From positions 1-64,000 of the forward strand of contig NZ_BLXZ01000001.1 of NCBI RefSeq assembly GCF_014193675.1: DNA of 64,000 nt, in the 5' to 3' direction. Below the pieces are notes generated by a model. The model had not been told where the DNA came from. It saw only the letters and a program-made list of their open reading frames with translations, and searched no databases. Below are positions 55,120-64,000 of the stretch, one piece after another. The first letter of the stretch is position 1, and each line of letters starts with the position of its first letter. Source of the stretch: Geomonas limicola (GTDB lineage Bacteria > Desulfobacterota > Desulfuromonadia > Geobacterales > Geobacteraceae). The translations under genes and the position numbers were made by a program.

Positions 55120-55998
55120 TCAGTCCTGGTGCAGCCTGACCGTGAGGGCGACACTACCCTCGCCGCTTGCCGGGCGCCCGAGTTTGTCCACCACGCGGTA
55201 GCGCACCCTTAAGCTGGTCAGGTTTTTCAACGCCTCGGGATCCTTCGGTTTTAAAACCGCGGCCATGTCGAACATGGTGTGAAAGACATCCCCGGCGATA
55301 ACCTTACCATCATCGGAACTAAACTGGAACTCCTTGATCTCCACCGGACGGTCGAAGAGCGCGTCGACCTCCTTTATCGGTTCCTTGGCCGACTCTTTCA
55401 TGGCGACCACACCTAACAGACGCGGCGCCCCCGGCTCGGCCACCGGGGTCGTTGGCTGGTCCTTCAGTGCCAGTTCCGGCAGGAGGTCCTTCCCCTCGCT
55501 CAGGATCCGTACGCGTGACACCCCGGGAAACTGCCCCAGGGTAAGCGCCACGCTCGACTGCAAAAGTTCGCTCCGCGTCGGGTCGAGCGCCAGTTGTCCC
55601 ACCTCCTTGCTGAAGTTCACCGTGACCACCCCCTTCTCCTCGCTCAGCGACAAAAGGCGACTACCGGAAGGGAAAAGGTGCAGGAACTCGCCGCGATAGC
55701 TCGCCTCGTCTATGCCGCCGATCATCCGCTGCAGGGCAACCTTCTTAAGGGAGGCCTCGTCGAAGCTGAAAAAGGGGAAGGGGGTCATTTTCCCGGGGTT
55801 TTTCACGCTGGGAAAGTAGATGATGAAGGCGAAGCAGGTCCCCTTGTCGGTGGTCGGTGCAGGGCCGAAGGCACGCTCGAAAGCGCCGGTGGCTGAGACG
55901 CGGGCGGGTTTGGCGGCGGGGGGAGGCTCGGAACGGCGGCAGCCCGGAAGACCGGACAGCGCCAGCAGGGCGATCACAACGATGACCTGGAATCGCAT
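55120..55998 (-). CDS. GerMN-domain lipoprotein
   Basis: A 292-residue exported lipoprotein. The signal peptide ends in the lipobox LPGC (about residue 20). The mature protein has a proline/alanine-rich linker and a GerMN-like domain (about 65-165: FIIYFPS, VALQRMIGG, GVVTVNFSKEV, LTLGQFPGVSRVRI). GerMN domains occur in spore germination and peptidoglycan-associated lipoproteins. In non-spore-formers the role is unclear, probably envelope-related. AGGAG lies six bases ahead of the ATG. It is upstream of the selenoprotein in the same unit. Confidence 0.8.
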   Translation of the reverse strand: MRFQVIVVIALLALSGLPGCRRSEPPPAAKPARVSATGAFERAFGPAPTTDKGTCFAFIIYFPSVKNPGKMTPFPFFSFDEASLKKVALQRMIGGIDEASYRGEFLHLFPSGSRLLSLSEEKGVVTVNFSKEVGQLALDPTRSELLQSSVALTLGQFPGVSRVRILSEGKDLLPELALKDQPTTPVAEPGAPRLLGVVAMKESAKEPIKEVDALFDRPVEIKEFQFSSDDGKVIAGDVFHTMFDMAAVLKPKDPEALKNLTSLRVRYRVVDKLGRPASGEGSVALTVRLHQD

Positions 55999-56064
55999 CG
56001 GGCGCTCCTAACGCACCCGGGGGAGTTTTCCGGCTCCCCCGGTGCTTTTCTTTTTCAGGTGCTG

Positions 56065-56541
56065 TTACTTGACGGTGTGCCAGAACTTGACGTTACGCAC
56101 CTTGCCGTCGGCAAGCTTGAACTTGCACATCACGCCGTACTTGCCCGGCTTGGAGAGGTCGAAGTCGGCGCCGAAGTGCCCCTGCATCCCCATGAGGTCC
56201 TTGGTCTGCTCGGACTTGTCGGGACCCTGCAGTTTCAGCTTCACCTCACCCTCGGTGAGCGCCTTGCCGGTCTTGGCATCCTTGAACTCGACGGCGATGT
56301 GGTGGGTCTCCTTCATCCCCGCCGGCATCTCCATCTTCATGGCTTTCATGTGCTCTTTCATGCTCATGACGCGGAAGGTCGCCTTTACCCCCTCCACGAC
56401 TTCCTCATGGGCCGCGGCGCCTTTGTGGTCGCCGTGCTCCATCTTCATGGAGCCGTGGTCCATGCCGTGCTCCATGGCATAGGATACCTGAACTGCGCTG
56501 AGGGCGAAAGCTGCTGCGACGAGTGCGATGGTCTTTTTCAT
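56065..56541 (-). CDS. Met/His-rich periplasmic protein (FixH/YtkA-like)
   Basis: A 158-residue protein with a cleavable signal peptide (ALVAAAFALSAVQVSYA). A Met/His-rich segment MEHGMDHGSMKMEHGDH follows, then a beta-sandwich with repeated Met clusters (MSMKEHMKAMKMEMPAGM), VKLKLQGPD and GKYGVMCKFKL. The Met/His density suggests copper binding, as in copper-handling periplasmic proteins. The fold looks like the YtkA/FixH type. AAGGAGCAGC lies ahead of the ATG. Function is an inference from composition. Confidence 0.7.
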   Translation of the reverse strand: MKKTIALVAAAFALSAVQVSYAMEHGMDHGSMKMEHGDHKGAAAHEEVVEGVKATFRVMSMKEHMKAMKMEMPAGMKETHHIAVEFKDAKTGKALTEGEVKLKLQGPDKSEQTKDLMGMQGHFGADFDLSKPGKYGVMCKFKLADGKVRNVKFWHTVK

Positions 56542-56968
56542 GGGATTGCTGCTCCTTTACCTGGCGATGTGCCGAACTGATGAACGTGATCAGGGATTAG
56601 CAGCTAGTGTGCCAACTCTCCGGCACGCAAAAACCGGGGGTTGGCGCGTCAGCCGGGGTCCTGACTGTGGAATATCCGACAACGGGCGTGGCATATTCCT
56701 CTCATTTTTGGATTCTACGGCAGGGCGCACTGGATGAGCCGCCCCGCCCGGTGCTCTCAAAAAGCCTTTGCTGCACAGAGCAATGAAAACTAAAGGGAAT
56801 GGCAATCGTTTCCGAAAAGATATGTCAGCGTCTGAACTGCGGTTGATACTACAACCTGCGGTTTCCAAGGTTCATCGACAGCAAAAATGACTGGACGACC
56901 ATTCTTATAAATATTACATTGGGCCTGCATCACTAACGACTGCGTGGTCCCCTGGGCGTGTTGATACT
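56542..56968. other. 427-bp gap without recognised gene
   Basis: Contains the short palindromic words GGGG.../...CCCC around 56636-56680. An imperfect sigma-28-like TAAA...TCCGAAAA at 56791-56818 has the wrong spacing. I see no gene, terminator or firm promoter. It serves as the upstream region of the GGDEF-EAL protein. Confidence 0.4.
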
Positions 56969-59116
56969 ATGATCCGCACGAGTGAAGATGATGTCCTAGG
57001 AACTGTCCTCATCGTCGACGACGATTTCGCCGTCCGTTTGCTTGCCAGGGAGACCCTGGAGCAGGCCGGCTGCATCGTGTTCGACAACTGCGACGGGGTC
57101 GGGGTACTGCTGCAGTGCGAGGAACTCGAACCGGACCTCATCATCCTGGACGTCTTCCTCCCCCAACTGGACGGCTTCAGCATCTGCCAGGAGATCCGTG
57201 CGCTCCCCGGCGCGAAAAACATCCCGATCCTCATGATGACGGGCCTCGATGACGTTTCCTCGATCCACCATGCCTACCAGGCCGGTGCCACCGACTTCAT
57301 CACCAAGCCGTTCAACTGGCCGATTCTCGCCTACCGGGTCCGCTACCTGCTGCGCAACAGCCTGATGTTCCAGAGCCTGGACCGCAGCCAGCGCAGCCTG
57401 AACTACGCCCAGAAGATTGCCGGCCTGGGGAGCTGGGAGTGGGACATCACGACCGACAAGCTCGAGTGGTCCGAGGCGGTGTACCGCATCTTCCACATCG
57501 ACCCGGTCGGTTTCGACGGAACCTATCACGCCTTTCTCAACTCGGTGCACCCGCTCGACAAGGAGGTGGTGAACGCGGCCCTGGAAACCGCCATCACCTA
57601 CCGCAAGCCCTACAGCATCGACCACCAGATCCTCCTGCCCAACGGGGAGGAGCGCTACGTCCATACCGAGGCCGAGGTGCGCTACGACAAGAGCGGGCGC
57701 CCCTGCCAGCTCTCGGGAACGGTGCAGGACATCACCGAACGCCGCAACGACGAGGAGCGTATCCGGAGGCTGGCCTTCTACGACAGCCTCACCGGCCTTC
57801 CCAACCGGGTGTTCTTCAAGGAGAACCTGGAAAGGGCACTGGTGCGGGCCGAGCGCCGCCAGTGCCGGGTAGCCACCATGTTCCTGGACCTGGACCGGTT
57901 CAAGTGGATCAACGACACCCTGGGGCATGCGGTCGGCGACCAGCTCCTGCAGGAGTTCGCCGCCCGGCTCAGCGCCACCTTGCGCAGCAGTGACCTGGTG
58001 GCCCGCGCGAACCTCTCGGACGCAAGCCACGCGCTGGCCCGCCTGGGCGGTGACGAGTTCACCGTGATCCTCGACGACCTGGACCAGGCCCAGGAAGCCG
58101 CCCTGGTGGCGCGCCGCATCCTGGAGGCGGTGCGCAAGCCGTTTGTCCTGGAAGGGCAGGAGGTCTCCCTCACCGTGAGTATCGGCATCAGCATCTACCC
58201 TGATGACGGGGAGGACATCGTCACGCTGATCAAGAACGCCGATACCGCCATGTACTACGCCAAGGAGCGGGGCAAAAACACCTTCCAGTTCTACACCCAC
58301 GCCATGACCCAGAGCGCCTGCCTGCACCTGATGCTGGAGACCCAGTTGCGCCGGGCCCTGGAGCGTGACGAGTTCACCCTGGCCTACCAGCCCATCGTCG
58401 ACCTGGCTACCGGGAAGATCAACCGCCTGGAGGCCTTGTTACGCTGGCACAACCAGGAGCTGGGCGATGTTCCCCCCGCCACCTTCATCCCGCTGGCCGA
58501 GGAGACCGGGGTCATCAAGGCGATCGACGCCTGGGTGCTGCGCCAGGCCTTGAACCAGTTGAAGCGCTGGCAGGAGGCAGGCCATGGCGAACTACGCATC
58601 GCGGTGAACCTCTCCGGGCAGGCGCTGGTGCACCAGAACCTGGCGGACCGGGTGGCGGCCCTGCTGGAGGAAACCGGGGTGGCGGCCCACTCCCTGGAGC
58701 TGGAGCTTACCGAAGGGGTCCTGATGCGCAACAGCTCGGCCCCCCTGGAGAGCCTGAAGCGACTCAAGGAGCTCGGGCTCACCCTCGCCATCGACGATTT
58801 CGGCACCAGCCACTCGTCGCTGAGCGCCCTGCGCCGTTTCCACCTGGATACCCTGAAGATCGACCGCTCCTTCATCACCGACCTCCCCGGAGACCAGGAC
58901 TCTGCGGCGATCGTCCGGGCCCTGGTGGGGCTTGCCGGCAACATGAGGATGGCGGTGGTTGCGGTCGGGATCGAGACCGCCGAACAGCTCGCCTTTCTGC
59001 GGGAGCTGGGGTGCGGATTGTTGCAAGGTTTTCTGTTCAGCAGGCCGCTTACCCCCCTGGAGGTAGCGGAACTGCTTGCCCGGGGCCCGATGGTGCCCCC
59101 TGACATTGCCACCTGA
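56969..59116 (+). CDS. Response regulator with PAS, GGDEF and EAL domains
   Basis: A 715-residue protein. The receiver (about 10-125) has the phospho-aspartate in LIILDVFLPQLDG and the lysine in FITKPF. A PAS domain (about 145-260) and a GGDEF domain (about 270-440, intact LGGDEF) follow. The GGDEF domain has a roughly 12-residue insertion between LRSSDLVAR and LGGDEF, which displaces the inhibitory RxxD. The EAL domain (about 450-705) has EALLRW, ELTEGVL, DDFGTSHSSL, LKIDRSFI and VGIETAEQ, with catalytic residues apparently kept. It may make or degrade c-di-GMP under control of a histidine kinase. It heads a cluster with a TonB receptor, a YfiR-like protein and a kinase. Confidence 0.9.
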   Translation: MIRTSEDDVLGTVLIVDDDFAVRLLARETLEQAGCIVFDNCDGVGVLLQCEELEPDLIILDVFLPQLDGFSICQEIRALPGAKNIPILMMTGLDDVSSIHHAYQAGATDFITKPFNWPILAYRVRYLLRNSLMFQSLDRSQRSLNYAQKIAGLGSWEWDITTDKLEWSEAVYRIFHIDPVGFDGTYHAFLNSVHPLDKEVVNAALETAITYRKPYSIDHQILLPNGEERYVHTEAEVRYDKSGRPCQLSGTVQDITERRNDEERIRRLAFYDSLTGLPNRVFFKENLERALVRAERRQCRVATMFLDLDRFKWINDTLGHAVGDQLLQEFAARLSATLRSSDLVARANLSDASHALARLGGDEFTVILDDLDQAQEAALVARRILEAVRKPFVLEGQEVSLTVSIGISIYPDDGEDIVTLIKNADTAMYYAKERGKNTFQFYTHAMTQSACLHLMLETQLRRALERDEFTLAYQPIVDLATGKINRLEALLRWHNQELGDVPPATFIPLAEETGVIKAIDAWVLRQALNQLKRWQEAGHGELRIAVNLSGQALVHQNLADRVAALLEETGVAAHSLELELTEGVLMRNSSAPLESLKRLKELGLTLAIDDFGTSHSSLSALRRFHLDTLKIDRSFITDLPGDQDSAAIVRALVGLAGNMRMAVVAVGIETAEQLAFLRELGCGLLQGFLFSRPLTPLEVAELLARGPMVPPDIAT

Positions 59117-59129
59117 CGAGGTACGAGCG

Positions 59130-61184
59130 ATGAATTCCCCCCCTTTCCGGCTTGCGCTGGCACCCCGCTGGCTTGCGGCCGCAACCCTGCTGGTCTTAGC
59201 CTGCGGGTGCGTCGAACCGCCAGCGCTGCATGCCGAGCCGGCTAGCCCGGCTGCCAGCGACCAGGAGTACCTGGACCTTGGGCTCGAAGACCTGATGAAC
59301 CTCACGGTTACCTCGGTGGCGCGCAAGTCGCAGCGCCTCTCCGACGCCGCCGCGGCGGTCTTCGTGATCACCCAGGAGGACATCCGGCGCTCCGGGGTCA
59401 CCAACATCGCCGACGCGCTGCGCATGGTCCCCGGCCTCGACGTGGCGCGCATCGACGCCAACAAGTGGGCCGTCTCCAGCCGCGGCAGCAACGGCCGGTT
59501 CGCCAGCAAGATGCTGGTGCTCTTCGACGGTCGCACCGTCTACACCCCGCTCTTCTCCGGGGTATTCTGGGACCGCCAGGATACCGTGCTCGAGGACATC
59601 GAGCGGATCGAGGTGATCCGCGGCCCGGGAGCCGCCCTGTGGGGGGCCAACGCGGTAAACGGGGTGATCAACATCATCACCCGTCCGGCCTGGGACAGCA
59701 CCGGTACCCTGGTGAGCGCCGGGGCCGGTAGCAGCGAGCGCGGTTTTGCCGAACTGCGCTACGGCAGCCAGCTCTCCGCACAGAGCGCCCTGCGCGTCTA
59801 CGCCAAGTACCTAAGCCGCGCGGCTCAGGACGATCTCACCGGGCACGACGCGAACAACGGCATGAGCGCGATCCGCGGCGGTTTCCGCCTGGACAGCGAG
59901 CCGAACCAGCAAAACAGCTTCACCGTCCAGGGTGACATCTACAACGAACGACTGCACGACAGCTACGTGCGCATGGTCCCCGGGCTGGACACGCTGTTGC
60001 ACACCACGCCGGTGTTGGGTCTCAACCTCTTATCGCGCTTCAAGCACAGCTTCTCCGAACAGGCCGACTTCGAACTGCAGCTCTACTACGACCGGACCGA
60101 CACCGACCTGGGGGTGATCAAGGAGGAGCGCGACACCTTCGACCTCGATTTCCAGAACCGCCTGGCGGGTTTCGGGCCGCAGGAGTTCGTCTGGGGGGGC
60201 GGTTTCCGCTTTTCGCACGACCAGTTGGCCAACCAGGTCCCCGCGCTCACCCTCTCCCCAACCGGCGAGGACACCCACCTGGCGAGCCTTTTCGTGCAGG
60301 ACGACATCACCGTCTGGCGGGACCGGGCCCACCTCATCCTGGGGACCAAGCTGGAACACAACAGCTACACCGGCTGGGAGGTGCAACCAAACGCCCGGGT
60401 GATTTACACCCCGAACCGCCAGCACACCATCTGGGGTGCCGTGTCACGGGCGGTGCGCACCCCCTCGCGGGGCGAAGACTCCCTCTCGCTCTACCAGCCC
60501 GGTCCCGTTCCCGGACTGCTCATCCACCTGCAGGGGAACAGCGAGCTCAAGGCGGAGGAGCTCCTCGCCTACGAGTTGGGCTACCGGGTCGAGCCGGCGC
60601 CGGTACTGAGCGCGGACCTTGCCCTCTTTTACAACCGCTACCGCAGGCTGAGCGTCTTCCAGCCGGGCCAGGTCCCACAGGGCACACCGTTCGGCCCCCA
60701 GGTCGCCCTCCCGCTCACCCTGGGGAACTTCGGGCACGCCGAGACGGCCGGGGCGGAACTCTCGGTCGATTACCGGATGGTACCCTGGTGGCGCCTGCGC
60801 GGGGCCTACAGCTACCTCGGTTACCTGCGTTCCGGCGCGGACCAGGGGGCCCAGTTGGGGAGCCTGCGCGGCTCGTCGCCCCGGCACCTGGTCTCGCTGC
60901 GTTCCTCGCAGGACTTGACCAGCGAGGTCGAACTCGACCTCTGGCTGCGCTACCTGACGTCCCTGAGCTTCACCGACACTTCGAACGGCGCACCGGTCGG
61001 GATTCCGGCGTACCTTACCCTGGACTGCCGCCTGGCCTGGAAGCCGGTAAACGGCTTCGAGGTCGCCCTGATCGGGCAGAACCTTCTCGAGCGCCAGCAC
61101 CAGGAGTTCGACTCCCAGGAGCTTGCCACCCAGGCAACCCGGGTACCCCGCGGGGTGTACGGCAAGCTGACCTGGCAGTTTTAA
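59130..61184 (+). CDS. TonB-dependent outer-membrane receptor
   Basis: A 684-residue receptor. A signal sequence ends near ACGC; the cysteine could make it a lipoprotein, otherwise cleavage is in LHAEPAS. The plug domain (about 65-180) has the TonB-box-like LEDLMNLTVTSVARKSQRL, RSGVTNIADALRMVPGLDV and DIERIEVIRGPGAALWGANAVNGVINIITR. A 22-strand barrel follows, ending in VYGKLTWQF. The substrate is unknown: siderophore, cobalamin and signal molecule are all possible. The start at 59130 is 13 bases after the previous stop. It is encoded with a YfiR-like protein and a CHASE8-like kinase, so it may be a signal receptor more than a nutrient importer. Confidence 0.9.
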   Translation: MNSPPFRLALAPRWLAAATLLVLACGCVEPPALHAEPASPAASDQEYLDLGLEDLMNLTVTSVARKSQRLSDAAAAVFVITQEDIRRSGVTNIADALRMVPGLDVARIDANKWAVSSRGSNGRFASKMLVLFDGRTVYTPLFSGVFWDRQDTVLEDIERIEVIRGPGAALWGANAVNGVINIITRPAWDSTGTLVSAGAGSSERGFAELRYGSQLSAQSALRVYAKYLSRAAQDDLTGHDANNGMSAIRGGFRLDSEPNQQNSFTVQGDIYNERLHDSYVRMVPGLDTLLHTTPVLGLNLLSRFKHSFSEQADFELQLYYDRTDTDLGVIKEERDTFDLDFQNRLAGFGPQEFVWGGGFRFSHDQLANQVPALTLSPTGEDTHLASLFVQDDITVWRDRAHLILGTKLEHNSYTGWEVQPNARVIYTPNRQHTIWGAVSRAVRTPSRGEDSLSLYQPGPVPGLLIHLQGNSELKAEELLAYELGYRVEPAPVLSADLALFYNRYRRLSVFQPGQVPQGTPFGPQVALPLTLGNFGHAETAGAELSVDYRMVPWWRLRGAYSYLGYLRSGADQGAQLGSLRGSSPRHLVSLRSSQDLTSEVELDLWLRYLTSLSFTDTSNGAPVGIPAYLTLDCRLAWKPVNGFEVALIGQNLLERQHQEFDSQELATQATRVPRGVYGKLTWQF

Positions 61185-61217
61185 CACCGGCACACGTCGT
61201 CGGTGCGGGGATACCGG

Positions 61218-61763
61218 ATGCTCAAAGCCCTCACCACATACCTGGCCTTGGCCGCGCTCTTGGTCGTCTGCCCCGCGCAGCGGCTCAGTGCGGACTCGAG
61301 CCCGGTGACCGAGCAGCAGGTGAAGGCGGCCTATCTCTACAACTTCGTCAAGTTCGTGGAGTGGCCGGCGAGCGTGCTCCCAGCCGGCACCACCCCGCTC
61401 ACCATCGCCCTTTTGGGGAAGGGGGCGGGAAGCGAGTGGCTCGAGGGGCTTTCCGGCCGGCAGGTCAAGGGACGCCGGGTCGTGGTGCGCCAGATCACCC
61501 GGGTGGAGGAGTGTGCCGGGTGCCAGGTGATCTTCATCCAGCCGAGCGAACGAACCCGCCTCAAGGAGATCCTGCGCGGGGTCCCCTCGACCGGGGTACT
61601 CACGGTAAGCGACATCAAAAACTTCTGCAGCCTGGGCGGGATGATCGGGCTGGTTACCCGCAACGACAAGATGCAATTCGAGGTAAACCTGGGAGCGGCC
61701 GAACGGGCCGGGCTGCGGCTTAGTTCCCAGATGCTCAAACTCGCCCTCTCAATCGTGGAATAA
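61218..61763 (+). CDS. YfiR-like (DUF4154) periplasmic protein
   Basis: A 181-residue exported protein with a signal peptide (LALAALLVVCPAQRLSA). The YfiR signature KAAYLYNFVKFVEWPAS opens the mature part, followed by IALLGKG, CQVIFI, GVLTVSDIKNFCSLGGMIGLV and NLGAAERAGLRLSSQMLKLA. In Pseudomonas, YfiR is a periplasmic repressor of the CHASE8-containing cyclase YfiN. Here it precedes a kinase whose periplasmic part looks CHASE8-like, so it probably controls that kinase. Two cysteines (EECAGC) could sense redox. A GTG five codons earlier is also open. Confidence 0.87.
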   Translation: MLKALTTYLALAALLVVCPAQRLSADSSPVTEQQVKAAYLYNFVKFVEWPASVLPAGTTPLTIALLGKGAGSEWLEGLSGRQVKGRRVVVRQITRVEECAGCQVIFIQPSERTRLKEILRGVPSTGVLTVSDIKNFCSLGGMIGLVTRNDKMQFEVNLGAAERAGLRLSSQMLKLALSIVE

Positions 61764-61800
61764 GTAACGGCAACCAGGTGTACCCCTACGGAGTGGTTTC

Positions 61801-64000
<2,200 letters not shown>

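Noticed and set aside
56791..56818. Sigma-28-like promoter before the REC-PAS-GGDEF-EAL gene
   Set aside because: TAAA and TCCGAAAA are present but the spacing is one base too long and only part of the consensus is kept.

Overview
The window looks like a chromosomal segment of a Geobacterales bacterium (Geobacter, Geomonas or Citrifermentans type). The evidence is high GC coding sequence, a fused nifEN gene, multihaem cytochromes, an unusually dense set of c-di-GMP and histidine-kinase proteins, and the GrdB-like selenoprotein. I see no phage, insertion sequence, CRISPR array, rRNA or tRNA. The assignment is an inference from gene content; no database was searched.

Region 1 (0.3-11.2 kb, minus strand) is a molybdenum nitrogenase cluster in the order nifV, nifH, nifD, nifK, nifEN, nifX, fdxB, a second NifX-like gene and draT. 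nifH and nifV each have a -24/-12 (sigma-54) promoter. Between its promoter and the gene, nifH carries an intrinsic terminator preceded by a hexaloop hairpin of the type bound by ANTAR antitermination proteins. This fits the GnfK/GnfR antitermination logic described for Geobacter. draT encodes the enzyme that switches off NifH by ADP-ribosylation.

Region 2 (11.3-17.4 kb) has a small two-haem membrane cytochrome, a DUF1499 protein, an O-methyltransferase starting with TTG, the ammonia-forming nitrite reductase NrfA behind an FNR/DNR-type palindrome, and a chemoreceptor fused to a hemerythrin domain behind a sigma-28-type promoter. Region 3 (17.4-25.3 kb) is housekeeping: a Ppx/GppA phosphatase, a Na/Pi cotransporter with a PhoU tail, an HU/IHF protein, a TPR protein, an RlmD-type rRNA methylase, IF-1, EF-P and the EF-P modifying enzyme EpmA.

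Region 4 (25.4-37.3 kb) has a large hybrid histidine kinase, the bioB-bioD-bioA operon behind a clear BirA operator, a TatD nuclease fused to a radical-SAM domain, and a giant AsmA/DUF748 protein. Region 5 (37.3-46.4 kb) is a signalling island. A histidine kinase and an HD-GYP phosphodiesterase share the same roughly 190-residue N-terminal sensor. Between them lie a diguanylate cyclase with a perfect sigma-54 promoter and a large PilZ protein. Synthesis, reading and breakdown of c-di-GMP are therefore encoded together.

Region 6 (46.3-56.5 kb) is mixed: a methyltransferase, a FadL-type outer-membrane channel, a DUF815 ATPase, two exported proteins, a LysR regulator, a GGQ-domain release-factor-like protein, a recoded selenoprotein (in-frame UGA followed by a SECIS-like hairpin), a GerMN lipoprotein and a Met/His-rich periplasmic protein. 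Region 7 (57.0-64.0 kb) is a second signalling set: a REC-PAS-GGDEF-EAL protein, a TonB-dependent receptor, a YfiR-like periplasmic protein and a hybrid kinase with a CHASE8-like sensor that runs off the window edge. Dispersed palindromic repeats occupy several intergenic gaps.
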